A stretch of DNA of 64,000 bases, taken from positions 41,290,837 through 41,354,836 of the forward strand of contig NW_019211455.1 of NCBI RefSeq assembly GCF_002443255.2, in the 5' to 3' direction. This document shows, one piece after another, positions 11,016-20,987 of the stretch (its first letter is position 1; every line of letters starts with the position of its first letter). The position numbers and the translations under genes are program-made. This DNA comes from Varroa destructor. Lineage: Eukaryota; Arthropoda; Arachnida; Mesostigmata; Varroidae. The notes below the pieces were generated by a model. It made no database searches. It worked only from the letters and a program-made list of their open reading frames with translations, and was not told the DNA's origin.

Positions 11016-12523
11016 GATAACGATTCGTATAAAAAAAAAAGTAGACATTGCCTAATTGATTTAGTTATTGTTCGCGGAACACGTCTGGCCTTAATTCTAT
11101 AAAATATGAACGTTACAATAAGGAACACGCAGTCGTTACATATCGATTATAAGAGCTGAAACTCGCGCCGTCTTGGGCTGGGTATATAGACACGTAGGCT
11201 CTGACCTGATTAATTGATTATTTGTAATGGATCCTAAAATACGGACGTGTCCACCTTTGATGGACCCATATGGTTGATCATTTCCATGTTCACTAAAGAT
11301 ATCTCAAAATTTGTGCATTTTCGGATATCGATCATGGCAATAGTCCGTAAGGAGACACGTGCTGTAAATGGATCATGCAGTATTTATTTGAAAATGTAAT
11401 TATTTTAATTTGTACTTTTCACTAACCATACGAGTACAAAAGTAATATTCCTAGTTCTTTTTTCTGGCAACAACCAAAAGTGACAGAGGTTGTATTGGTG
11501 ATATCTGTATCGACTCGCCTAAAAACTCCTCGGTTTCGTAAAAAAAATTGTCTCCAAATGACCAAGTTCAGCATCGATCGTTTTGGCCGAAGTTCGTATT
11601 AAGCAGCCGTCCACGCTCAAAATAAGCAAAAAAGAAAAGACGAAGATAGATCTTCGAGGCTGGTAGCTGCGAAAAACACCAGAGCTGTCTATAGAGCAGA
11701 AATGGAACATGGTGATTGATTGATGTTTATGTTTACAATTCACAAACATTATACACGTGTCGACAGATGCTCCGAGATAATGAAGCCTGAAATAGATTTA
11801 TGTTCAAAAATAGCTGCTATAGAACATACGTCGAGGAACATATATTTAATGAAAATTTCCTATTATTAGATTTTGAAACCAACCCAGGGGTACATGGTAG
11901 CTAAAAATTAAATCTGGACCGTGGATCTAATCATTTCCATATCTAGTAAAGAAGCAGAGATAACAAATCCTTGACCCTGTCAAATTATGTTTTTACTATA
12001 GATAAACTATAAGTTTTCCAACCCATAATAGATATTCACGAGTGCGGTTGCGAGGAGACACAAAATCGACTAACATATAGCCCACATAATTTTTCATAGC
12101 CTATATATTGGCAATTGTTCCGGCATTTTATGCAGGATAAAGAAAAGCCAGGTTTACAATAGAGAAAACTCAAGCATACAATTAAATACTCAATTTATAG
12201 TTGTGAAAAAAAAACGTCTACATTTGAAGCAGTAACCGCATAATCTGGAAGCCAATGGGAGAATAGGTTCGTTTTACCCTGTATGACGGCAGTTACCCAC
12301 ATGTGGCAAAGTGTCAAACAGGCTGACCTTCAAACACCTGTTGGACGGCTAAACGCCCCAGCGAGCGCGTTCTCTAATATAGGGCAGGATTTTCCGAGCA
12401 CTTATTGGAGTAGTTGATTCGACAGCAGACGACCCAATGTAGAATCTTGCCAAGTAGGTCACTTTAACATAGTCGTGTAGCGGTATACTATATATCAGTA
12501 TTTCCGAGTAAAGAGCAGCTCGT
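11016..12523 (+). repeat. Direct duplication B, copy 2, ending at the gap
   Basis: Same sequence as 3,059-4,566. Its left boundary lies within a 15-base word, TAAAAGATAACGATT (11,011-11,025), that also occurs at 24,484-24,498, about 580 bases beyond the end of duplication A copy 2. Its right end is the last base before the run of N. Confidence 0.95.
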
Positions 12524-12548
12524 NNNNNNNNNNNNNNNNNNNNNNNNN
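12524..12548. other. Assembly gap (25 N)
   Basis: Twenty-five unknown bases. The right side opens directly inside a coding exon of the Spaetzle-like gene and the left side is the end of a duplicated segment. The reverse strand on the left (12,523 downwards) does not continue the exon, so sequence is missing or the two sides were wrongly joined. Confidence 0.98.
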
Positions 12549-12648
12549 TACTACAGCGTCAGGGTAGAAAATTTCAGCTACGAGAAGTGAAACCCAACGT
12601 GGGCTTTCATGACATAAGCCGTTCTCAACAAAATCACATGTCTGGGAC
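12549..12648 (-). CDS. Spaetzle-like protein, cystine-knot exon 2 (cut by gap)
   Basis: Spaetzle proteins are secreted, dimeric cystine-knot ligands of Toll receptors in arthropod development, immunity and neurotrophin-like signalling. This reverse-strand exon starts after an acceptor (TTACTATGCAG) whose first base completes the Met codon left open by the exon at 13,113, so the join is in phase. It encodes two knot cysteines followed by PRWVSLLVAEIFYPDA, a signature I associate with the Spz3/Spz4 type. The frame stays open to the gap, so the last knot cysteines and the stop are missing. The 464-base intron separating it from its neighbour has normal ends. Family assignment is firm; the subtype is from memory and less sure. 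Confidence 0.9.
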
Positions 12649-13112
12649 CTGCATAGTAAATCGCAGATAGATTCGCTTAAATCACTGATGTTAGTTCACA
12701 TTTCAAGCGGTTTTACTGACAGCAGGTGGGTGGGCAAGGTACGCGTTATAATTTTACCAAGGCCATTCAATAAAATATATAATGAAAGAGTTTACGCAGT
12801 AAAAATATAGCGTACAGTTGTTACTTTATATAGTTATAATGGTTATTGAAACAGTCAAAAGTAACGTGTAGATGTAACTAAAACGCATGCTATATTTTTT
12901 CTTTTCAATACGTTTTTTTATTCTAGCTGTACAATAAATTGCTTCCCCATTAAAATAGAACTATCAGCTACATACCGAGCACTAGCTATCAATTATTTCA
13001 AATGACGGATAAATCATTTGCCTTGTTTCAAAAATTAAAATTAACATAGACTTTTTTAGTTTATTCAAAAACATTTTTTACTTAAAAGACACTGAACATT
13101 TCCATCACTCAC

Positions 13113-13343
13113 ATGCAGGTTGTTTGCTGGATAGTTTGTGTTAGGTATCCTTCTTGCGGAATTTGGACCACGTATTTCCATACGCCCTGATAGTTTCGGG
13201 CGTATACTGGGGTAACGTATTCCTCCATCGACGGACAGGGCGTCGGTGGCAGAGAACTTCCGCTACGAGAAGCCTGCTCAGGCTTGTCACCCTTAACGTA
13301 CACCTTCTCAATAGACTCATCGGATTGCTTTTTATAGCGGTTA
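13113..13343 (-). CDS. Spaetzle-like protein, cystine-knot exon 1
   Basis: The exon is on the reverse strand, between a pyrimidine-rich acceptor (GCAATTAACAG) and a GTGAGT donor. It has 76 full codons, entering and leaving in phase 2. The first half is a basic, polar linker (around NRYKKQSDES), where processing of the pro-protein could occur. The second half is the start of the Spaetzle knot: CPSMEEYVTPVYARN, then GVWKYVVQIP, then a TQTI..TTC segment with a conserved Cys. Spacing and order match the family, in which Cys, a YVTP strand, a G-x-W-K-Y-V-V strand and a TQT strand follow each other. The protein is secreted. The reverse strand puts the 5' exons at higher coordinates. Confidence 0.92.
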
Positions 13344-13460
13344 CTGTTAATTGCGGGTAAATCGAATTGAAATCACAGAAAAATATCGATTTGGAATAGA
13401 AGCGTTATTCTCTATCTAAGCACACATAATTTACTTAACCATACATGTTGTGTGTTACGT

Positions 13461-13536
13461 GTTGATGTTGGGTTTCGAACCGTGACCACCGACACTGCGT
13501 CTTTCAACCTAAACTTTAGCCATCCAGGCTACAGCG
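13461..13536 (-). repeat. tRNA-like element (SINE head or tRNA pseudogene)
   Basis: On the reverse strand there is an A-box-like TGGCTAAAGTTTAGG and, 41 bases from its start, a B-box-like GGTTCGAAACC, the spacing of an internal RNA polymerase III promoter. The acceptor and T stems do not pair well, so it is not a functional tRNA. It lies in a predicted intron of the Spaetzle-like gene. Confidence 0.45.
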
Positions 13537-14262
13537 GAGGCTCTATGGCGTTACACGAAGCGCAGATTGTTAATCGTACCTTTTCTACTGCTCGCTTATC
13601 TTTAAAAATATGAGCATCTAAAAACTACTTAATCTATCTGGGAAGTTCTTGGAATTAATCTGTGTTCATGTCTATGGAATAAGGCAATGTTGCTCTTAAA
13701 AACAAAAACGTTTTGTTTTATCATTTTTAGCAATCACTTAAAAAAATATTTTTCAAGTATTTCCTTGTGTAACTTACAAGTGCTTTTTTGTGTTCCTTTT
13801 TTTAAAGATATTTTATTTTTACGCGACACATTCGGCTGTGTTTATTGTGTGAAGGAATTCTCAGAATCACCTCTTTGGTAGAGTGTTAGGGACTTGCTTA
13901 AACTACTACGTGTTTCGTATCGGATGATTATTAGATAGAGATCTATAGTTGTTGTAAGTAGCCGTCTACTTAAACAAGTGTTAGCCGGATTGAGATTGCC
14001 TACCTGTTGGTATACATATTGGCAAGAAGTTTTACTGGTGAAGATTCGGATGTCATGAAATCGAGGACCTGAACAATTGGTGAGGGGTTTGCCGAGCTCG
14101 CTCCGCTCGCACCTGTGAGCGCTGAGAGCACTTGGCTCAACGGAGACCTATCAGTTACACACACGAATAGCCCGAGTCAAGATAAGTTTCATCATTGCAG
14201 AGAATGCACGTGTTTGCTAGATTACTACTACTATTATCGTCATTAGGTTTACATGGTACGAG

Positions 14263-14287
14263 TTATATATATATATATATATATATC
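14263..14287. repeat. TA microsatellite
   Basis: Uninterrupted alternating TA run of about 23 bases inside intron-like DNA. Confidence 0.95.
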
Positions 14288-14312
14288 AGGACTAACTTTT
14301 GCGCTACGTTCG

Positions 14313-14978
14313 TTATCTAGTCGGGATGCGTTCATATGGAAGAAATTTTCTTCTTTCTATAACAAAATGACGAAACCAACATGGTCGATATTGGGTGTCC
14401 TTTTTTACAATATGAGCGAAAGTCAGCTGCCATTCATTATCTTTGCATCGGATGTACTCTTCACAGGCAAAATGATGAACTTTCTTGAGTCCTTTAACTT
14501 GCTTCATTGGCCAAAATTGAGTGTTTCCCGCGTTACCAATAGCACGAAGGGCAACAGCAATAGATATATGTACTTCTGACGACAAAGAACACGACTGGAT
14601 AACTACCGAATGGACTCCACAGCTGACTGAAAAAGCGCAAAAAGGATTTTCTGACAAATCTAGTTTCTCGGTGAGCACTTCAACAGTTTAATCTACGGCT
14701 TCTAGATCGAAATTATTCACGAACGGTGCACGCACGAAATGTATATCATCGCAGTGAGGTAAAAGCTTTTTAGAAACAACGAAGCTAGGAGTCGCTATTG
14801 GACCTAAAGTCCCTTCAAAGCATGGCAATGAACTGTCTACGATTTTCCACCGATACAAAAAATGCTCGCCGCCGATGCAAAGATCAATTGCAGGAACAAT
14901 CGCGGATTTTCTTGCGGTCTCGCGAGAATTTCTAGCTAACTTCCGCGTTCTGAACGTCGTGTCCAATGAAGAATACAC
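14313..14978 (-). pseudogene. Two coding-like reverse frames, possible broken gene
   Basis: Two adjacent reverse-strand frames (14,688-14,978 and 14,313-14,678) are open for 96 and 121 codons and are separated only by a stop and a frame change. Composition is protein-like (for example AIDLCIGGEHFLYRWKIVDS). A short stretch, VALRAIGNAGN, resembles the helical repeats of vitellogenin or other large lipid-transfer proteins, but that is too short to name the family. They could be a decayed gene fragment or chance openings. They lie within a predicted intron of the Spaetzle-like gene, on the same strand. Confidence 0.25.
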
Positions 14979-15311
14979 TATATAACCAAGCTTTTTTCAG
15001 AAGGGTGTATTCGTAAACCAAGAATCTTAAATAATCTTCAGAATTCACAAGCAGCTTCAATCCACCAAGGATCAGAGGCTTCTAAGAAAAACTCGCTTAT
15101 TTAGACTATCCAAAGAAGATGGCGGTATCGTCTACCGTTACTTTATCAAATAGCCTTTGTGTGTTTAAGACTAGTTAGTGCAGGACTGTCTAACTGGCTG
15201 AGTATGTGAGCACTATCTGGCACAAAAGCCCGCTGTCATCTGACAGCCCAGGCTTGGGTTATTACGTATAAAGCGTGATCAGGCAAAAGGATAACAAAGT
15301 TCAGTGCCGTA

Positions 15312-15417
15312 ATGTCAACTCGCTCCCTATCGCTTTTAATTCTAACTTTCATTGTAACGGTCTATTCGGTAAATGATGCACATAAAACGTGTAAAAGCGA
15401 TAAAATAGCATCTTTAG
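15312..15417 (+). CDS. Candidate first exon with signal peptide
   Basis: ATG at 15,312 opens a textbook signal peptide: MSTRS, then a hydrophobic core (LSLLILTFIVTVYS), then a polar mature start with one Cys. After 35 codons there is a GTAAGC donor at 15,418. Without splicing the frame reads on to TAA at 15,477-15,479, giving a 55-residue secreted peptide. It lies on the opposite strand inside a predicted Spaetzle intron. Family not recognised. Confidence 0.4.
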
Positions 15418-17921
15418 GTAAGCCTACAGTTAGTGCTGGGCCAGGATACAAGATTGTCCATAGACACCAAATATACTAAGATTTTTATCCCTATTAAGAA
15501 GACGTTTAAAATTATACTTAGAGATGTTCCACTACCAATTTTGAAACGCTTTAAACGTCAACTCAAGGTACCGATCAAAATGAATGGCAGTAAAGCACGA
15601 AAGCGTCCGTTAGGTGCGTCCTTCTTAACATGTACAGAAGTTATAATTGGATTTCTTGGCAAGACAAATATGATGTGACAAGAAGGACGGCCCAGGACCA
15701 CATTGACGCCGGTAGAAATCGCTGGCAGCAAGTCGAAGTGGCGCAAAAAAAAACTAGAAAATCACAGAGCCTACAGAAAAATATGTAAATGAACACGGGT
15801 TCTGCTACCGGGGACCGGAAGCCAGGTCCAAAGTTCTTCATGTTTATTGGACGGCGGCTATACAAAAAGACAAAACGCTACCATTAAAATAAGATGATGG
15901 ATAAAACACGCCTAGCAAGACAGGCCAATAGCACGATGACGACAGCGCGCAAGGCTTACGTGCACTGCAATAGCAGAGTAAGCTCAACTGTAGCAATGGT
16001 ACGTGCGCGGATACCTCACAAAAATCTCGTCCACATTTAGAAACAGGCACACAAGTATGCTGCGTTATGCACGGAATATAGCCGAAGACAATAGAGCACA
16101 TTGTATTGAAATGGTTCTCCGTCGGATATTACTTAAGTATTATTGATTCAGGCAGCTGGCCTCTTTCAGGCACTAAATAAACCCTGTGAGCCTCAAACCT
16201 AGACCCTCGCCTTTCAGTTCTAATTATTCTTAACCTTAGTAGGTAAACACTTTCTTACTACAAAACCATAATGACAAAGCATGCGGTGCTGGAAAGTAAC
16301 ACTATAGACGCCTGGCTGAGCGAAAACTTTGGCGTAGCTGAGGGTATCAGACGCGGTGGCACGCGTCGACATATTTAGGGAGAAGAGAAAGAACGGTCTA
16401 AGAATCCATTCGTTTCCCATATAAATACCATGCCGTAACATTATTTATGGATAATAGCGCTTAGCAGGAGGATATGAAACCACAAACATATCTACACGTA
16501 CAGAGAATAAAAGAAATGCACTTGAATGTATCGATCGTCTGCATGTAAGATGCCTGCTGCGCCGTCCTATACAACCTCAGGAAAAGGACTGAAATAGGCC
16601 GAAGCAGCGCGGCTGTGGTTCCGCAAACAATTTGGTTACCCTGTACAATCGTCACAGAATCGAACGAACATATAAGACCTCCTGCATTAACGAATGATTC
16701 GAATGTTTTCGTTTTTCATTAAAAGAGCGCAAATTTCCATTTATAATTTCATCATTGTTCTCATCACAATACAAGGCAGAGCAAAAGCGCTAACGAATGC
16801 CCTTTCAGGCTGCTGTCACTGTAGGCAAAGGGAGACGTGAAAGAAAGCGTAAGGCGTAGTTACTGTTAAAGGCCGAATGTAACAGTTGAATTAATTACGA
16901 TATTCCTTGTAGGGCCTAGCACATCGTCTATGATCTACAATTAGACACGGCCATAATAGGAAACATAGCTTAGTAATAAGTTGCAAAATACACATATCTT
17001 CCTGAAAAGTCGTCAGACTAAGGACAGTCGTAATATTCGCACTTGAATTTTAAATTGTGAATCAGTTAGCGTGGCGTTCTCCCCAAAAGATAGAGTCAAC
17101 GGGAGAAACATGAAAACAGCTCCTTTTGTCAGCCTTTTATCCCCGCCATATAGCCCCTCCCGGGGTTCTGAATACTGAAATACTGAACTGGACGGTAACA
17201 CCCTCGTTTATTATTATTACAACACCCGTGTTGAGTCTAGCAGTTTTTATTTCCGCAGACGATATTACCTGCTAGAAACATTTTAAAACACACGTTTAGC
17301 AACGTAACTGATGCGGTCTTAAACTGAGACCTGGCCTTACGTGATAATAATTACGCATAACTATGAAGCATGCACAAATAGAGATTAGGGCAGAGTAATA
17401 GTGGCTTTTCCTAAAGAACTTACATGTCTAAGTTGGTTTGGTCGTTGCTTCGTATAAAGATGATCTTTTTTTTTAGTGACATAGTAATTGTTGTGCTCAG
17501 GAAAACTAGTTGTTTTGTTCAGAGAGACATGCTTAATTTTTGATTGTAGTTTCGAACCGCGAAGACGGAATAGGCCTTATACAATTACCTATCGTTTTGA
17601 ATAGATCAGTTTGCTCTTGGGTGTTTGTCCTTCTTCCTATTCCGTTTCATGATAAACCAGATTGGTCTGTTAGCGTTTTCTTTGACAGAACGCTTGTATT
17701 TTAAAATTTTACAACAGTACTCTGTCACGACCCATTTTATCCGATAACCTATGTCCAATCAATTGAATGCATATATATATATATGTAGGAATGCAGTATA
17801 CGTTGTTCCGCTCTGTGTATCTGGAATGGGAAAGTGTTATGTAGAAAGACCGCGGACAATCGGCATGACAGATCTGATTAATGGGTAAATAGGAAGCAGG
17901 AGAGCAGTGGCAAACACGCAC

Positions 17922-18055
17922 CTTGTGACGACAGGCGCGGCCGTTGTTGAATCATGGTTGACTGCGTTCAAAATGTCGCCCGCATAACTTAGTACATTTA
18001 GAAGGTTGGTAGTTGTCGATGGACTGCCGCTTGATGGTTCCGGATTTTGTACCTG
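17922..18055 (-). CDS. Candidate Spaetzle-like pro-region exon
   Basis: A C-rich acceptor (CCCCCGCCCAG) and a GTGCGT donor frame 44 codons plus two bases. The exit phase (AG left over) is exactly what the 13,343 acceptor accepts (T, giving Ser). The peptide is Ser/Thr/Pro/Asn-rich with a small hydrophobic patch (for example TTNLLNVLSYAGDILNAVNH), as expected for a poorly conserved pro-region. Phase match and orientation support it, but there is no family motif. A three-base alternative start (18,052) is possible. Confidence 0.55.
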
Positions 18056-18349
18056 CTGGGCGGGGGCGTGGAATACACAACACACAGAGAGAGACCCACA
18101 AGAATATAAAGGAACATTAAGCTTTACAGAATATGGGTCACTGTGTTAGACTCAATAGCTCCATTAGACATTTGGCAAAGCTTTATTATTAACATTAATA
18201 ATGTCGTTATTAAATGCTAAACAAAAACATTTTATGACGATTTGATATTTTTCGATTGATTTGATGATAAAAATATCAACAGGGCTTTTAGATTTTTTAT
18301 CTAAAAAAATTGCTAATATATATATATATATATAAAAAATATTGATTAA

Positions 18350-18409
18350 ATTTACTTGCTATTGGAATACTAAGTAATAATTTACTTATTATAGGAATAC
18401 TGATTCTGC
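18350..18409. repeat. 30-bp tandem duplication
   Basis: Two adjoining units of about 30 bases, each beginning ATTTACTT and containing GGAATACT, with several differences between them. They follow a TA microsatellite at 18,315-18,334. Confidence 0.8.
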
Positions 18410-19153
18410 TCCTGAAAGCCCTGCACTTATTTATTGTAGCCTGAATTTACATCTTCATGAATTTTACGTGTAATATATTGACTCGGGTTTATTAATCAAA
18501 AGCGCATTATGCACTGAATGAAGGTATAATAAACATTTACAGAAGTTCACTGAAAAACCATTTAAAACTCTCCCTGGGAAGTACGTTTTTATCCCATTAC
18601 TGCATAGACGAAGTAGATCGTACAATAGGTTTTAGCGAGGTGAAATACCAGGAATGTAAGTTAAGTTTGAAGTGAATGCCGAGTTTTCCTATCCTAACCG
18701 CCCTCAACTTCACTTGAAACTTGAGTTTAAGATAGAGGGAGAGAACGACGGCACAAGTAGTTAGAGTTTTGTTATAGCAATGGAGCATGGAATAATTACC
18801 GTGTGACAATCTGACCTCCGTTACAAGATTAGAAGATGTCTAGATTGCTAAAGGGGTATATCTGAGTTCTGCTAACTGAAAAAAAGGAGCAAGGTAGTGA
18901 AGCAGTCCGATTAAACTACTTAATAGGATCCCGTAACCTAGTGACCTTACTGATACGAAGTATGAATAGAAAATTATTCATAGAGAGGAGGAGCTCATGC
19001 GATAGGATAACTTGTCTTAGGACGAAAAAAGTTTAAGCTTACTTTAGGTTGAATTTGCAGCGGGTATCAGGATTGTGTGACTTTGCATCCAGTGTATATG
19101 TTCGGTGTAGGTATTGTCTTTTAAATAAACAACGAAGTTGATACGCGCGGATC

Positions 19154-19195
19154 TTCGATGATAAAAGCAACCATCCGGTTACTTTTATCCTCGAA
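19154..19195. repeat. Imperfect 19-bp hairpin with 4-base loop
   Basis: Arms of 19 bases (starting TTCGATGATAAAAG and ending CTTTTATCCTCGAA) pair with two mismatches around the loop ATCC. The stem is long for its size and stops abruptly on both sides. It could be a small inverted-repeat remnant or a structured intronic element; it is too short for a typical microRNA precursor. Confidence 0.8.
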
Positions 19196-19677
19196 CCTTC
19201 GAATGCTTCGCAGGTTGATAGACGACAGGTTTCTTAATAATAATAACTCAGTTTCTGAATCCCTTTATGGTGTGCTAAGTTCCTGAGTTTCACTAAAAGG
19301 TTCTCACTGATATGGTCTGTATATAGATATAAATATAAAATCAACATATAGCGTCATCTAACAAACATCATTGTTAATATTAGCTTCGTGAAATTCGTTT
19401 TACGTTATTCAAAAAATGTATGTATCCCGTTAGGGTGTTTTCCAGTTTTATTCGGGTAACATCGGGTATCACGCAAGTCAAGTACAATTCTGCCACACCA
19501 AAGTTATCAGCTTACGGCCGAGCAGCGGGCTCCACGAATTGTCGTTCATTTTCATTTTGTATCATTTTGCCCTTTTTCGAAAAAGACAACCTTCTTAAAA
19601 AAATCCGATCGCCAACTACACTAGAAAAAAGTATCCCTTAAGACAGCTGTCGCCGCAGAGCAAGCTGCTACAATAAC

Positions 19678-19792
19678 CTTATTGGAGATTTGTGGCGTTG
19701 CCGCAAGATTAAGCAAGCCCGACAGGGCGTTCAGCATCGCCGCGGAAGACCCAGATCGCTGTCGCTGTAGTTGACTCATCACGGAACACAGG
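19678..19792 (-). CDS. Candidate Spaetzle-like pro-region exon
   Basis: A strong acceptor (CTTTCATTTTGCAG) and an AAG/GTTATT donor frame one base plus 38 codons, ending in phase 0, which fits the exon at 18,055. The peptide (SAAMLNALSGLLNLAATP and flanks) is Ala/Leu/Ser-rich and resembles the hydrophobic patch of the next exon. The donor is mediocre. There is no domain motif; the call rests on splice signals, phase and strand. Confidence 0.45.
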
Positions 19793-20182
19793 CTGCAAAA
19801 TGAAAGAACGAACGTTTGCGAGTTACTAGAGATGAATCAGATCTGTCATTTTGATGAAAAGCATTGGGTTGCCTGTGGCAGAAGTGTTGTAGCCAGGCTC
19901 CAACGTGTTGAACACCAGAATGCCCTGTAAGTGTCCAAATTGAGTGAAACGCTCGCCATTTGTTGAGGATTAAAACTAAATTAGATTTTGCCCATATCAT
20001 ATTAAAGAACTAAAGAGCATTAGGTTATGTCTGAGCTCTTCTCTTCAGCGATGCAATATCTAGACGAAATCTACCTAACTACATGTTTCGAATTGTAGGT
20101 CCGATCCCACAAGTGAGTTTTTTCTGTGTTGCCGCTTCTCACTGCCAAAGGCCTCTTTCAGTAGCGCGGAACGGGCCCCGTG

Positions 20183-20256
20183 CCTGTCTCGAACCAAGAC
20201 AACCTTACCTGTTTCTATGTTTAACAGGCAAACGCCTTACCGATACGCCATCTCAC
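20183..20256 (-). repeat. tRNA-like element
   Basis: On the reverse strand an A-box-like TGGCGTATCGGTAAGG (20,233-20,250 region) and a B-box-like GGTTCGAGAC (20,183-20,200 region) are present. The flanking seven-base ends CCTCGTG and CACGGGG can pair fully (with one T-G), and CCTGTT/AACAGG forms a stem between the boxes. The D and T stems are imperfect. GCGTTTGCCTG between the boxes recalls the SINE at 59,410. It is probably a SINE head or decayed tRNA gene. Confidence 0.45.
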
Positions 20257-20987
20257 GAGGACACACAAAATCTGTTTAGCTGGGTCGTGTCGAAGTTTGC
20301 CCACGCTAAGCACCTCCTGTTAAAATCCTTGAACAGGTATTATGAAGGGTCCCTAACAGAAGGTATCCGCAGGACTACGGACTCTGTGCTTGCGCTGACG
20401 TGCATATTTACAGTTGTCTTCCATTAGATCAACGCAAATCTCACTGACGCAGACGAATCACAGTTAACTTTGGACGCTCAATCAAGTATTCAAACGTCAA
20501 ATGACAATTAAATATGGAGTAGAGCATGAGCTGGACTAATTGTTAACGAGCTAAATGAGCTTACCTAGCTAAAAATTTGCGAGAGGGGGCGTTAGTGACG
20601 TTTCTCTATCTGCATTTTAGACAATTATATACGTAAGTTCAATCAGGCATCTTCGACATGTTCTCCTTCTCATTTTGCAGTTTAATAATGAAACAATTTT
20701 CAAACTGGTAAGTCTATCTTGACTTACACGAACTGCCTCTGTATTCACACAAGGGTGTTTCCTCTAGTAACCGATGAACACGTATAGTCAACGTATCCCG
20801 TCCATGATACCAATTGCCTGTTGTCATACTGCTAACAGATTAAAACAGAAGGCGAATTTCATCTTAGCTGGGGTGTTCCCCAACCGTTCTGCTGTCTTGC
20901 TTCCATTATTACTCAATAGTCACTGAACAGAAGCGCTAGTAACGTGATAAATTGATGGACCCTATGCCTGTGTCGCATACGTGTCAC

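Noticed and set aside
15690..16120. Possible tail of a non-LTR retrotransposon (forward CVMHGI-stop-PKTIEHIVLKW-like reading)
   Set aside because: Only the short TIEHIVLKW-like end resembles the CCHC-like tail of LINE proteins; the upstream frames show no reverse transcriptase motif. Too weak to annotate.
20083..20427. 114-codon forward ORF
   Set aside because: It crosses the tRNA-like element on the opposite strand and shows no protein motif.
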